Translations under genes and position numbers: made by a program
Assembly (NCBI GenBank): GCA_003577315.1
Contig: QEVK01000018.1
Location: 1 to 64,000, forward strand
Source: Hyphomicrobiales bacterium
GTDB lineage: Bacteria; Pseudomonadota; Alphaproteobacteria; Rhizobiales; Rhizobiaceae
Reading direction: 5' to 3'
DNA: 64,000 nucleotides
Notes under the pieces: model-generated
Told to the model about the DNA's origin: nothing
Database searches by the model: none
The model's input: the letters and a program-made list of their open reading frames with translations, nothing else
Part shown: positions 40,081 through 51,421 of the stretch, piece by piece
Position numbering within the stretch: the stretch's first letter is position 1
How the letters are laid out: the number at the start of each line of letters is the position of its first letter

Positions 40081-41277
40081 TCAGGCCTTCCGTTCCGGCC
40101 TGGCGTCGCGCGCCCACAGATAGATGAAGATCGAAAGCGCGAGCGTGCCGGCATAGAAGCAGAACAGCGCCGAATAGGCGGCTCCCGGATCGCCCGCGAC
40201 GGTGTTGGCCTCGACCACCGCGCCGGAGCCGAACTGCATCAGCCCGACCGCGCCGATGGAGAAGAAGTTGAGCAGCGTGATTCCCCTGCCCGTCAGGTGC
40301 GGCGGCATGAAGGCGCGGCCATGCGCCATCATCAGGCCGAAGCTCGCGCCCGAAAGGCCGATCACCACCAGCGCCACGGTCGAGGCCGAGATCCCGGGGA
40401 CCGGGTTGAGCCCCAGGAACACCAGCGCGGCGAGCAGCAGCGAGTTGCCGGCGACGGCGACCCACTTGCGCGTGCGCAGCAGCGTGTCGAGCGGCCCGTA
40501 GAGGAAGCTGCCCACCGACATGGCGAGCGCCATGAACAGCGTCGCCTCGCCGATGGCGAGCGCGTCGAGGCCGTAGACGTCGGCGAGATACGGCCCCGCC
40601 CACAGGCCGCGTATGCCGCCCGAGGGAACGTAGTTGAACGCGACCAGCGGCAGGATCGGCCACAGCGCGCGGATTCGCATCAGCTCCAGATAGCCGGAAA
40701 AGCCGACCTTGCCGCCGGCATGGTGCGTGTTCTTCGGGTCGCGCACGACGGTGAGGATCGCCATCGCCGTCGCCACCGTCACAACGCCGAGGCCGGCCAT
40801 CACCGGCCGCCAGCCGAACGCCTCCGCGGCGGCGGCGAGCGGCGAGGCGCCGACGACGTTGCCGAGCGAGCCCAGCCCCACCATCCACGAGGTCAGCACG
40901 GCAAGCCGCGCCGGCGACCAGGTGTGGGCGAAGATGAACATCGAGGCCATCAGCACCGGCGCGCAGCCGACGCCGATCAGCGCCATCGCGACGGTGATCA
41001 TCCACGGCTCGGCCGCGATCGCGAACAGGAAGGCGCCGCCGCCGCCGCAGATGCCGAGCAGCAGGCCCGCCGTGCGCTTGGGGCCGTAGCGGTCGAGGCA
41101 GACGCCGACCACGAACTGCGACAACGCGAAGGCCATGAACCATGCGCCCGAGGCGATCGACAGGTCGGTCTTGGTCGCGCCCAGCTCGGTGATCAGGGAC
41201 GGGGTGAGAACCGCGAGGAACGCGCGATAGAACTGCGACAGCATATAGGCGATCGCAAGCGCCGCCAGCCCGGCCAT
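40081..41277 (-). CDS. Major facilitator superfamily transporter
   Basis: A 398-residue inner membrane protein with 12 predicted helices. The loop 2-3 MFS signature is VCLDRYGPKRTAGLL; the N-terminal helix reads AGLAALAIAYMLSQFYRAFL. It ends in a short basic tail (RDARPERKA). The substrate is unknown; no linked metabolic genes suggest one. It is on the same strand as cysK but 115 bases upstream of it, and 99 bases from rhlE. Confidence 0.87.
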   Translation of the reverse strand: MAGLAALAIAYMLSQFYRAFLAVLTPSLITELGATKTDLSIASGAWFMAFALSQFVVGVCLDRYGPKRTAGLLLGICGGGGAFLFAIAAEPWMITVAMALIGVGCAPVLMASMFIFAHTWSPARLAVLTSWMVGLGSLGNVVGASPLAAAAEAFGWRPVMAGLGVVTVATAMAILTVVRDPKNTHHAGGKVGFSGYLELMRIRALWPILPLVAFNYVPSGGIRGLWAGPYLADVYGLDALAIGEATLFMALAMSVGSFLYGPLDTLLRTRKWVAVAGNSLLLAALVFLGLNPVPGISASTVALVVIGLSGASFGLMMAHGRAFMPPHLTGRGITLLNFFSIGAVGLMQFGSGAVVEANTVAGDPGAAYSALFCFYAGTLALSIFIYLWARDARPERKA

Positions 41278-41376
41278 GAGCGTTTCCCGTGCTCGTTATC
41301 GGTGGACGGCCGAGGCCGACCCGAAGGGCTTAGACCATCGGGTCGGCCTCGGCAATTGGGCCAGCCCTGTTGTCCT

Positions 41377-42858
<1,482 letters not shown>

Positions 42859-43187
42859 AGTCAAAATCGTGTCTTTCCTGCGGGCCGGCGCGTCCTGCGC
42901 GCCCGCATCGTTCGGGCGGCGGGGCGCAACCCGCCGCATTCAATCTCATGGTGACGACAAGGCGGCGGAACGATCCGGTTCCACTCGGCTGCGCTGTCGT
43001 GCCCGCGCGCCTCATGCGGCGGGTCTTTCGCCGCTTGCCGATGGTTCAGGATCGGAAAGGGGAAACGGACGCAACCAGTCCCTGACGGGGAAAGCCGGAC
43101 AAGCCGGCCCATGCGCCTCTTGGCCCCGCATATGGGACAGGCGGCCGGCAAATGCAACTGAAATTTGTGCGACGCAGCAAGTTCGCG
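42859..43187 (-). promoter_or_regulatory. Gap upstream of rhlE with a candidate promoter and a ~265-base leader
   Basis: This 329-base stretch has no convincing gene. On the minus strand TTGCAT (43152-43157), a 17-base spacer and CATATG (43129-43134) resemble a sigma-70 promoter. Transcripts from it would carry a leader of about 265 bases before rhlE. Long leaders are common for cold-inducible DEAD-box helicase genes. Leader folding was not computed. Confidence 0.4.
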
Positions 43188-43733
43188 TCACGCCTCGGTC
43201 GCCGCGGCGAGTTCCGCCAGCTTCAGGACGGTGTTCCAGTTGCGCGCCGTGTTGGCGACGCCGATGCCCTTGTCGAACCTCTCCGCCAGCTTCGACGTGC
43301 CGAAGCCGTGGGGCGTGTGGAGATAGGCGACCTTGCCGGCGACGGCGATGCCCTCGCCCGCGACGGCGAACGCCCGCAGCGCCTCGACCCGCCCCGGTTC
43401 GGGCTCGGCCTCGAGGACGGCGGCATGGAGCGATTTCGGCGCGGCGACCGCGCCGGGAAAGGGGTTGGCGGCGATCAGGCGCTCCCATTCGGCGCGCGTC
43501 ACCGCGTGGACCGCCTTGTCGAAGGAAAATTCGCGCGTGCAGATTGCCGCCACCTTCGCCGCCACCTCGTCGCGGGAGAGCGCGCTTTTCAGCACCGCGT
43601 TGCCGCTGTTGATGTAGGTGGCGACGTTGTCGAAGCCGGCCGCCGCCAGCTTCTCGCGCAGCGGCCTGACGGGAAGCTGCGTCTTGCCGCCGACGCCGCG
43701 GAACAGGACGATGTAGACCGTGCCTTCGCTCAT
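43188..43733 (-). CDS. DUF1697 family protein
   Basis: 181 residues typical of DUF1697: N-terminal YIVLFRGVGGKTQLPV, then NVATYINSGNAVLKSALS and the C-terminal SKLAERFDKGIGVANTARNW. The family is widespread in bacteria with no established biochemical function. 24 bases separate its stop end from the neighbouring ilvA frame boundary, so it may be co-transcribed with ilvA. Confidence 0.9.
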   Translation of the reverse strand: MSEGTVYIVLFRGVGGKTQLPVRPLREKLAAAGFDNVATYINSGNAVLKSALSRDEVAAKVAAICTREFSFDKAVHAVTRAEWERLIAANPFPGAVAAPKSLHAAVLEAEPEPGRVEALRAFAVAGEGIAVAGKVAYLHTPHGFGTSKLAERFDKGIGVANTARNWNTVLKLAELAAATEA

Positions 43734-43757
43734 GAAGCGTTCATACCATCGAGGCGC

Positions 43758-45014
43758 TCACACGATGAAGCCGGAAAGCGTCTCGTTCTCGGTGATGTCC
43801 TGACAGGCCCAGCCGGCCTCGTCGAAGCGCCTGCGCAGCACGTCGAAGTTCTTCGCGTCCTTCGTCTCGATGCCGATCAGCACCGAGCCGAAGTTGCGCG
43901 CCGACTTCTTCAGGTACTCGAAGCGCACGATGTCGTCGTCGGGCCCGAGCAGGGCGAGGAAGTCGCGCAGCGCGCCCGGCCGCTGCGGAAAGCGGAACAC
44001 GAAATATTTCTTCAGTCCCTCGAAGCGCAGCGCCCGCTCCTTGACGTCGGGCAGCCGCTCGAAGTCGAAATTGCCGCCGGAGACGACGAGCACCACCGCC
44101 CTGCCCTTCAGCTCCTTGCGGGAGAAGTCCTTGAGCGCGTCGATGGCGAGCGCGCCGGCCGGCTCCAGCACGATGCCCTCGACGTTGAGCATCTCGACGA
44201 TGGTGGCGCACAGCCGGTTCTCCGGCACCAGCCGCACCTGCCCGGGCTGGAAATGCCTGAGCAGGCGGAAGGTCTCCCGGCCGATCTCGGCCACGGCCGC
44301 GCCGTCGACGAAATTGTCGACCCTGTCGAGCTTGACCCGCTTGCCGGCCTCGAGGCTGCGCCGCAGGCTCGGCCCTCCCGACGGCTCGGCGAAGACGAAG
44401 CGCGCCGTCGAGCCGGTCTCCTCGAAATAGCGCGTCACCCCCGCCGACAGGCCGCCGCCGCCCACCGGCAGCACGACGATCTCGGGCGAGACACCCTGCG
44501 GCATCTGCGCGGCGATCTCGTGGGCGACGCTCGCCTGCCCCTCGATGATGTCCCTGTGGTCGAAGGGCGGCACCATCAGCCCGCCGCTCTCAGCGGCGAA
44601 ATCGAGCGCGGCGCGGTAGCAGTCGTCGAAGAAGTCGCCGATCAGGCGGATCTCGACCGCGCCGCCGCCGAACATCCGCGTCTTGTCGATCTTCTGCTGC
44701 GGCGTCGTCACCGGCATGAAGACGACGCCCTTGCGGCCGAAATGCCGGCACACATAGGCGAAGCCCTGGGCGTGGTTGCCGGCCGAGGCGCAGACGAACA
44801 CCTGCGCGCCGCCGTCGGCGGCCAGCGCCTTGCGGAAGAAGTTGAACGCACCCCTGATCTTGTAGGAGCGCACCGGCGACAGGTCCTCGCGCTTGAGGAA
44901 GATGCGCGCCCCGGTCTTGCGCGACAGGTAGTCGTTCTCCTGCAACGGCGTTTCCGCGAAAAGCGGCCGCATCGCCTCGGCCGCGCGCGCAACATCGCGG
45001 GGAAATGCCGCCAT
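43758..45014 (-). CDS. ilvA: Threonine dehydratase (threonine ammonia-lyase)
   Basis: A 418-residue PLP enzyme deaminating threonine to 2-oxobutanoate, feeding isoleucine synthesis. The PLP lysine is in PVRSYKIRGAFNFF; the phosphate loop is LPVGGGGLSAGVTRYF; the Asn loop is CASAGNHAQGFAYVC. A C-terminal ACT-like regulatory domain begins at ~residue 330 (KKYFVFRFPQRPGALRDFLA) and suggests allosteric control. ATG at 45014. Divergent from trkH. Confidence 0.92.
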   Translation of the reverse strand: MAAFPRDVARAAEAMRPLFAETPLQENDYLSRKTGARIFLKREDLSPVRSYKIRGAFNFFRKALAADGGAQVFVCASAGNHAQGFAYVCRHFGRKGVVFMPVTTPQQKIDKTRMFGGGAVEIRLIGDFFDDCYRAALDFAAESGGLMVPPFDHRDIIEGQASVAHEIAAQMPQGVSPEIVVLPVGGGGLSAGVTRYFEETGSTARFVFAEPSGGPSLRRSLEAGKRVKLDRVDNFVDGAAVAEIGRETFRLLRHFQPGQVRLVPENRLCATIVEMLNVEGIVLEPAGALAIDALKDFSRKELKGRAVVLVVSGGNFDFERLPDVKERALRFEGLKKYFVFRFPQRPGALRDFLALLGPDDDIVRFEYLKKSARNFGSVLIGIETKDAKNFDVLRRRFDEAGWACQDITENETLSGFIV

Positions 45015-45103
45015 TCGATCGTCTCCACCGGGCTTTTCGCCCGCTATTGCACAAACGCGCCGATGACGCCACTGTCGCGGCACAGTGTCGGGGGATTCGT
45101 TCC

Positions 45104-46564
45104 GTGCAGTACTCGGCCGCCCGCGCCGCGATCCACATCGCCTCGGTGTTCGCGATCTATCTTTCCTTCGCCATGCTGGCGCCGGCTGCCGTCGATCTCT
45201 ACTACGGCAACGACGACTGGATGGTGTTCGCCTTCTCCGCCTTCTTCACCGGCGGGCTGGCGCTGGCCTGCGCGCTGGCGACGCAAGGGCGTCCGCCGCC
45301 GATCTCCTCGCGCTTCGGCTTCCTCGTCGTCAACCTTCTGTGGCTGACCACCAGCGCCGTCAGCGCCGTGCCGCTCTACGCCGCCGCCTCGCTCGACCTG
45401 ACGCTGGCGGAGGCGGTGTTCGAGGCCGTCTCGGGCATCACCGCCACCGGCGCGACCGTGGTCAACGGGCTCGACGGCCTGCCGCCCGGCATCCTGCTGT
45501 GGCGCTCGCTGCTGCAATGGATGGGCGGGCTCGGCATCATCGCGCTCGGCCTGTTCGTGCTGCCCTTCCTCAACATCGGCGGCATCTCCTATTTCAGGAT
45601 CGAATCGGCCACCGTCACCGACCGGCCGTTCGAGCGGCTGTCGACCTACGTCACCAGCCTGATCGGCATCTATTCGGCGCTCACCCTGCTGTGCGCCATC
45701 TGCTACGCGGCGGCCGGCATGAGCGGCTTCAACGCGCTCAACCACGCGCTGACCACGATCTCCACCGCGGGCTTTTCCACCCACGACGCCTCGATGGGCG
45801 TCTATGCCGACAATTTCGCGATCCTGTGGACCGGCATCGTGTTCATGTTCATCGGCGCGCTGCCCTTCGCGGTCATGATCCTGGTCGTCGCCTCCGGGCG
45901 GATCGAGGCGCTGCGCGACCCGCAGATCCGCGTCTTCGCCTCCTATGTCGTGGTGTTCGTGGCCGCCGTGGCGATAAACCTGCGCCTGTCGACGGGCTTG
46001 CCCTTCCTCGACGCGCTGACCTATTCGGCGTTCAACTTCGTGTCGATCATCACCACCACCGGCTTCGCGACCGAGGACTACACGCTGTGGGGGCCGTTCA
46101 TGGTCGCCTGCGCGCTGGTCGCCACCTTCCTCGGCGGCTGCTCGGGCTCGACCTCCGGCGGCGTCAAGGCGTACCGCTTCGTCATCGTGGCCAAGCTGCT
46201 GGCCAACGGCATCAAGCGCCTCATCTATCCCAACGCCGTGGTCTCCGTGCGCTACGGCGACCGGCTGGTGGACGAGGCGGTCCAGCACGCGGTGGTGCTG
46301 TTCATCTCGGCCTTCGTCACCATCTGGCTGTTGCTGACGATGCTTCTGGCGGCGACCGGCCTCGACATCCTCACCGCGCTGTCGGGCGCGCTGACCTGCC
46401 TCGCCAATGTCGGGCCGGGCATCGGCGACCTGATCGGCCCGGCCGGCAACTTCTCGGCGGTGCCGGACGCCGCCAAATGGCTGCTGGCGCTCGCCATGCT
46501 GCTCGGGCGGCTGGAGATCCTGGCCGTGCTGGTCATCGCCTCGCCGGCGTTCTGGCGGCGCTGA
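45104..46564 (+). CDS. trkH: TrkH-family potassium uptake protein
   Basis: 486 residues, with four M1-P-M2 repeats. Selectivity-filter loops are visible as VSGITATGATVVNGLDGLP, TTISTAGFSTHDAS, SIITTTGFATEDY and CLANVGPGIGDL. TrkH moves K+ with the cytoplasmic regulator TrkA, which is not in the window. The GTG at 45104 follows GGGGGA at 8 bases and gives the normal length; the frame is open further upstream to an ATG at 45005, which would overlap ilvA. Confidence 0.92.
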   Translation: MQYSAARAAIHIASVFAIYLSFAMLAPAAVDLYYGNDDWMVFAFSAFFTGGLALACALATQGRPPPISSRFGFLVVNLLWLTTSAVSAVPLYAAASLDLTLAEAVFEAVSGITATGATVVNGLDGLPPGILLWRSLLQWMGGLGIIALGLFVLPFLNIGGISYFRIESATVTDRPFERLSTYVTSLIGIYSALTLLCAICYAAAGMSGFNALNHALTTISTAGFSTHDASMGVYADNFAILWTGIVFMFIGALPFAVMILVVASGRIEALRDPQIRVFASYVVVFVAAVAINLRLSTGLPFLDALTYSAFNFVSIITTTGFATEDYTLWGPFMVACALVATFLGGCSGSTSGGVKAYRFVIVAKLLANGIKRLIYPNAVVSVRYGDRLVDEAVQHAVVLFISAFVTIWLLLTMLLAATGLDILTALSGALTCLANVGPGIGDLIGPAGNFSAVPDAAKWLLALAMLLGRLEILAVLVIASPAFWRR

Positions 46565-46632
46565 CGGCTTGCCATCGGCGGCGCGCCGCGATAGCGGATG
46601 GATGGGGTGACCGTCGGCAGAGGAGTCTTGCG

Positions 46633-47799
46633 TTGAGCCGCCCACGCTACGTCGCCGCAGCTTTCGCGCTGGCAACCGCCCTCGCCCTTTCGGGCTGCGC
46701 CGGCGGCGGCACGCATCGCCTGCTCGACGCGGTCGCGGCCGAGCCGGACGCGATCCTCGCCACCCATCGCATCCTCGTCGTCACCACCCGCGCCGAGGCG
46801 CAGGACCGCAAGGAGGTGTTCGGCGGCGAGCGCAGCGTCGATCTGAACTTCGCCCGCGTCGACGTCAGCCTGCCCGGGACCCACGTGCCCGGCAGGGTCG
46901 AGCAGCCGCGCAGCGACGCCCGGCGCGACCCCGCGCGCCATGTCGCAGCCGGCGAGGTGGCGCTCTACCGCTCGCGGGACGGCTTCGCGAGGACGCTGCG
47001 CGACAGGCTGAGGCAGACGGACGGCCGCGCGCTGGTCTTCGTCCACGGCTACCGCACGCCGTTCGACAATTCCGTCTACCGGGCGGCGCAGATCGTCCAC
47101 GATTCCGGCTATCGCGGCACGCCGGTCCTGTTCTCCTGGGCCTCGACGGGGCGCACGGTCGACTACATCTACGACAACAACTCCGCCACCGTCGCCCGCG
47201 ACGGGCTGGAGGAGACGCTGCGCATGCTGCGCGCGGCGGGGGCGCAGCGCATCGACATCGTCGCCCACTCGATGGGCAACTGGCTGACGATGGAGGCGCT
47301 GCGCCAGATCGCCATCGCCGGCGACCGCGGCCTCTCAGGCCGCCTCGGCGACATCATCCTCGCCTCGCCGGACATCGACGTCGACGTCTTCAAGAGCCAG
47401 CTTCGCCGTCTCGGCCGGCCCGACCAGCCGGTGTTCGTCATCGTCTCGCGCGACGACCGGGCGCTGCTGGCCTCCTCGATCATCGCCGGCAACCGCCCGC
47501 GCGTCGGCGACTACGGCAACGACGCCGACCTCGCCAGCCTCGGCGTCACCGTGGTCGACATCTCCGGCGTCTCGGCCGGCGACAGGCTGAACCACGCCAA
47601 GTTCGCCGACAACCCGCTGATGGTGCAGTTGCTGGGCCAGCGGCTCAACGAGGACGACATGCTGGCCGGCAGCCGCGACGACGTCTCGCGGCGCATCGAG
47701 AGCCTGGCCAAGGGCCTCGGCCAGACGCTGGGCTCGGCGGCCGAGATCATCATCACCACGCCGCTGGAAGTCATCAGCATCGCCGTCGGTGGCCGCTGA
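46633..47799 (+). CDS. Alpha/beta-hydrolase lipoprotein (DUF900 family)
   Basis: 388 residues. A lipoprotein signal peptide ends in ALALSGCAGG. The hydrolase core shows ALVFVHGYRTPFDNSVYRAA (oxyanion region), the nucleophile elbow IVAHSMGNWLTMEAL and a late Asp block IVSRDDRALLASSI; the final His is in RLNHAKFADNP. Substrate unknown. The TTG at 46633 is chosen because AGGAG lies 7 bases upstream and the signal peptide begins there; no ATG or GTG in frame fits. Confidence 0.87.
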   Translation: MSRPRYVAAAFALATALALSGCAGGGTHRLLDAVAAEPDAILATHRILVVTTRAEAQDRKEVFGGERSVDLNFARVDVSLPGTHVPGRVEQPRSDARRDPARHVAAGEVALYRSRDGFARTLRDRLRQTDGRALVFVHGYRTPFDNSVYRAAQIVHDSGYRGTPVLFSWASTGRTVDYIYDNNSATVARDGLEETLRMLRAAGAQRIDIVAHSMGNWLTMEALRQIAIAGDRGLSGRLGDIILASPDIDVDVFKSQLRRLGRPDQPVFVIVSRDDRALLASSIIAGNRPRVGDYGNDADLASLGVTVVDISGVSAGDRLNHAKFADNPLMVQLLGQRLNEDDMLAGSRDDVSRRIESLAKGLGQTLGSAAEIIITTPLEVISIAVGGR

Positions 47800-47823
47800 G
47801 CCGGCCGGCCGCCGGACCGCCGG

Positions 47824-49641
47824 TCACAGGAAGAGGTCGACCTTCTCGAACCGCGTCACGTCGACGAGGCCGATGTCGGAGATGCGCAGCTCCGGGATCA
47901 CCACCAGCGCCAGCAGCGAGTGCTGCATGTAGGCGTTGTTGAGCGTGCAGCCCATGTCGCGCATCGCCGCCGTCAGCTTCGCCGCCTTCTGCGCCACGAC
48001 CTCGGCCCGCTCGTCCGACATCAGCCCGGCGATGGGCATCTCGACCAGCGCGATCTCCTTGCCCTGACAGAACAGCACCACGCCGCCGCCGATCTCGCCC
48101 AGCCGGTTGGCGGCCAGCGCCATGTCGGCCTTGGCTGTGCCGACCACGATCATGTGGTGCGAATCGTGCGCCACGGTCGAGGCCAGCGCGCAGTCCTTCA
48201 TGTAGCCGAAGCCGGAGACGAAGCCGTTGGCGACCTTGCCGGTGCCGCGATGACGCTCGACCAGCGCGATCTGGCAGACGTCGTTCTCGCGGTCCATGGC
48301 GACGATCCCGTCGGTCACGGCAAGGTCGGCCTCCAGCGCCCGCGTCGGCGCCTGGTTCTCGATGACGCCGATGACCCGCGCCCTGACCTCGTGCGCGCCC
48401 TCGGGTGCTGCGATGTCGAAGTCGGCGGCGGCAAGCTTCCTGCCGAGCTTCACCGTCTTCTTGGCCCGGGCCGGATAGTCGTAGGGCGCGATCTCGACCT
48501 CGAGCCGCCCGCCCCTGGCCAGCCGCACGCCGCGGCAAAACACCTCGTCGATGGCGAGCGCGGCGAGATCGGAGACGATAAGGAGGTCGGCGAGCCGGCC
48601 GGGAGCGATCGAGCCCAGCTCGCGCTCCAGCCGGAAGTGCTGGGCGGTGTTGAGCGTCGCCATCTGGATCGCCGTCACGGGCTTCAGCCCCTGCGCGATG
48701 GCGTGGCGCACCACACGGTCCATGTGGCCGTCATGGACCAGCGTGCCGGAATGGCTGTCGTCGGTGCACAGGATGAAGTTGCGCGGGTCGAGCCCCTTCT
48801 CCGTCACCGCCCGGATCTGGCTCGCCACGTCGTACCAGGCCGAGCCGAGCCTGAGCATCGCCTTCATGCCCTGGCGCACGCGCGCCACCGCGTCCTCGAC
48901 CGTCGTGCCCTCGTGGTCGTCCTCCGGGCCGCCGGCGACATAGCCGTGGAAGGCGAGGCCGAGATCGCGCGAGGCGTAGTGGCCGCCGACCGTCTTGCCC
49001 GCCCTCGCGGTCGCCGCGATCTCGGCCACCATCAGCCTGTCGTTGCCGGCGACGCCCGGGAAGTTCATCACCTCGCCGAGGCCCACGATGTTCTCCCACG
49101 TCATCGCCTCGGCCACGTCTTGCGCCGTCAGATGCGCGCCGGCGTTCTCCAGCCCCGGCGCCGAGGGCACGCAGGACGGCATCTGCACATGCACGTTGAC
49201 CGGCATGGCCAGCGCCTCGTCGTGCATCAGCCGCACGCCTTCCAGCCCGAGCACGTTGGCGATCTCGTGCGGATCGATGAACATCGAGGTGGTGCCGTGC
49301 GGGATGACGGCGCGGCAGAACTCGGTGACCGTGACCATGCCGCTCTCGACATGCATGTGGCCGTCGCACAGGCCGGGCACCAGATAGCGCCCGCCGGCAT
49401 CGACCACCTTCGTGCCCGCGCCGATGGCGTGCGAGGCGTCGGGCCCGCAATAGGCGAAGCGGCCGGCGGCGATGGCGAGGTCGGTGGCCGGTATCACCTC
49501 GCCGGAATGGACGTTGACCCAGCGGCCGTTGCGCACCACGAGGTCGGCGGGCTTCCTGCCCGTGGCGACGTCGACCAGATGCGGGGCGACCTCGACCCAG
49601 GGCCTGGGGCGCGAGAAGGCGGCCTTCGTTTTGGCGGGCAT
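47824..49641 (-). CDS. ade: Adenine deaminase
   Basis: A 605-residue amidohydrolase-superfamily enzyme converting adenine to hypoxanthine. The metal site HxH is in GLCDGHMHVESGM; further ligand blocks are MPSCVPSAPGLENAG, GLGEVMNFPGVAGND, the His in VGGHYASRD, and the Asp in FILCTDDSHSGTLV. The C-terminal domain (VAHDSHHMIVVGTAKADMAL) is typical of bacterial Ade. Stand-alone; the purine permease at 6 kb is unlinked. Confidence 0.93.
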   Translation of the reverse strand: MPAKTKAAFSRPRPWVEVAPHLVDVATGRKPADLVVRNGRWVNVHSGEVIPATDLAIAAGRFAYCGPDASHAIGAGTKVVDAGGRYLVPGLCDGHMHVESGMVTVTEFCRAVIPHGTTSMFIDPHEIANVLGLEGVRLMHDEALAMPVNVHVQMPSCVPSAPGLENAGAHLTAQDVAEAMTWENIVGLGEVMNFPGVAGNDRLMVAEIAATARAGKTVGGHYASRDLGLAFHGYVAGGPEDDHEGTTVEDAVARVRQGMKAMLRLGSAWYDVASQIRAVTEKGLDPRNFILCTDDSHSGTLVHDGHMDRVVRHAIAQGLKPVTAIQMATLNTAQHFRLERELGSIAPGRLADLLIVSDLAALAIDEVFCRGVRLARGGRLEVEIAPYDYPARAKKTVKLGRKLAAADFDIAAPEGAHEVRARVIGVIENQAPTRALEADLAVTDGIVAMDRENDVCQIALVERHRGTGKVANGFVSGFGYMKDCALASTVAHDSHHMIVVGTAKADMALAANRLGEIGGGVVLFCQGKEIALVEMPIAGLMSDERAEVVAQKAAKLTAAMRDMGCTLNNAYMQHSLLALVVIPELRISDIGLVDVTRFEKVDLFL

Positions 49642-49726
49642 TGCGGAATCTCCCTTTTGCGCGACTGTGCCACCGAGGACATGGCCGAGGCAATGGCGCG
49701 GCCGGCGCGGCGAGAGGGCGAGGCCG

Positions 49727-50179
49727 TCAGCGGTCGAACTTGGTCGCCATGATGACCGAGGTCTGCGTGCGCTCCACGCCTTCGAGCGCGCCGATGCGGT
49801 CGACCACCTCGTCGAGCGCGGCGACCGAGCCCGCCGCCACCACGGCCATCAGGTCGACCTCGCCGCTGATCGAGTGAAGCGTGCGCACCTCGCGTATGTC
49901 CTTCAGCTCCGCGATGGTCGGCACCGCGTGCTTGGGCTTGACCGTGATCATCACATAGGCGCGCACCAGCGCCCGCTCCGCCGCCGTGCTCAGGCGCACC
50001 GTATAGCCGGCGATCATGCCGCTGCGCTCCAGCCGCTCGATTCGCGCCTGGACCGTGGTGCGCGACAGGCCGAGCCGGCGCGCCAGCTCCGAGACCGGCG
50101 CGCGCGCATTCTCCGCCAGCAGCGACAGAAGCAGCTCGTCCTTGTCGTTTCTTTTCATATTGCCGAAAGCCTTCGTCAT
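49727..50179 (-). CDS. Lrp/AsnC-family regulator
   Basis: 150 residues: HTH (LLSLLAENARAPVSELARRL and GLSRTTVQARIERLERSG) and RAM domain (RTLHSISGEVDLMAVVAAGS). The start is either the ATG at 50179 or the one at 50158 (MKRNDKDELLL); the latter has AAGG at long spacing. It is divergent from the saccharopine-dehydrogenase-family gene at 50281 and probably regulates it, by analogy with Lrp-type control of lysine or branched-chain catabolism. Confidence 0.9.
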   Translation of the reverse strand: MTKAFGNMKRNDKDELLLSLLAENARAPVSELARRLGLSRTTVQARIERLERSGMIAGYTVRLSTAAERALVRAYVMITVKPKHAVPTIAELKDIREVRTLHSISGEVDLMAVVAAGSVAALDEVVDRIGALEGVERTQTSVIMATKFDR

Positions 50180-50280
50180 TTCGCACGATCAAATACGAAA
50201 CATCATAAGTTCAGCGGTTTGAAATGCAAAGGCATTCATGGCCTTCTGTCAGGGACATGCAGGAACGGAGGAAACACCCC

Positions 50281-51414
50281 ATGAAGGAGCCGATGCCCGT
50301 GAAAGAGCCGGTCAGGGAGATCGTCGTCGTCGGGGCCGGCAAGATCGGCTCGACCATCGCCCTGATGCTGGCCGAGACCGGCGACTACCGGGTGGTGCTG
50401 ACCGACCGCGACCCAGCCCGGCTCGCGGCGGCGGAACGGCACGGCAACGTCGGGACGGCGACGGTGGACATCGGCGACCGGCGCGCGCTTCAGGCGCTGC
50501 TTGCCGGCCGCTTCGCGGTGCTGAGCGCCGCCCCCTTCCACCTGACGACGGCGATCGCCGAGGCGGCGGCAGCGGCGAACGTCCACTATCTCGACCTGAC
50601 CGAGGACGTCGCCTCGACGAAGCGGGTCAAGGAGCTGGCGAGGGATGCGAAGACCGCCTTCATCCCGCAATGCGGCCTTGCGCCCGGCTTCATCTCCATC
50701 GTCGCCCACGACCTCGCCAGCCGCTTCGAGCGCCTCGACACGGTGCGGCTGCGCGTCGGCGCGCTGCCGCAATATCCGTCGAACGCGCTCAACTACAACC
50801 TGACCTGGAGCACGGACGGCATCATCAACGAGTATATCGAGCCGTGCGAGGCCATCGTCGACGGCCGGCTGGCGCAGGTTCCCGCGATGGAGGAGCGCGA
50901 GGAGTTCTCGCTCGACGGCGTCACCTACGAGGCGTTCAACACCTCCGGCGGCCTCGGCACGCTGTGCGAGACGCTGGCCGGCAAGGTGCGCACGCTCAAC
51001 TACCGCACCATCCGCTATCCCGGCCACGCCGCGATCATGAAGATGCTGCTCAACGACCTCAACCTACGCAACCGCCGCGACCTGCTCAAGGACATCCTCG
51101 AGCAGGCGCTGCCGGCGACGGCGCAGGACGTGGTCATCGTCTTCGTCACCGTCAGCGGCATCAAGGACGGCCGGCTGATGCAGGAGACCTACGCCCACAA
51201 GATCTACAGCGGCTTCGTCGCCGGCCGGCCGCGCAGCGCGATCCAGATCACCACCGCGGCCGGCATCTGCGCCGTGCTCGACCTGCTCGCGGCGGGGCGC
51301 CTGCCGCAAAAGGGCTTCGTGAGGCAGGAGGAGATCGCGCTCGCCGATTTCCTCGCCAACCGCTTCGGCCGGCGCTACGCCGCCGAGGCGGCCGCCCGCG
51401 GCGCGGCCGCCTGA
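50281..51414 (+). CDS. Saccharopine dehydrogenase-family protein
   Basis: 377 residues. The N-terminal Rossmann loop is VVVGAGKIGSTIALMLAE; the family block is NVHYLDLTEDVASTKRVKEL; the catalytic-domain segment includes CGLAPGFISIVAHDLASRFE and RTIRYPGHAAIMKMLLNDL. It could be a saccharopine dehydrogenase (NAD, L-glutamate-forming) or lysine 6-dehydrogenase. The length and the divergent Lrp regulator favour a lysine-degradation role. GGAGG 9 bases before the ATG at 50281 decides the start over an ATG at 50224. Confidence 0.85.
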   Translation: MKEPMPVKEPVREIVVVGAGKIGSTIALMLAETGDYRVVLTDRDPARLAAAERHGNVGTATVDIGDRRALQALLAGRFAVLSAAPFHLTTAIAEAAAAANVHYLDLTEDVASTKRVKELARDAKTAFIPQCGLAPGFISIVAHDLASRFERLDTVRLRVGALPQYPSNALNYNLTWSTDGIINEYIEPCEAIVDGRLAQVPAMEEREEFSLDGVTYEAFNTSGGLGTLCETLAGKVRTLNYRTIRYPGHAAIMKMLLNDLNLRNRRDLLKDILEQALPATAQDVVIVFVTVSGIKDGRLMQETYAHKIYSGFVAGRPRSAIQITTAAGICAVLDLLAAGRLPQKGFVRQEEIALADFLANRFGRRYAAEAAARGAAA

Positions 51415-51421
51415 TCGTCCC

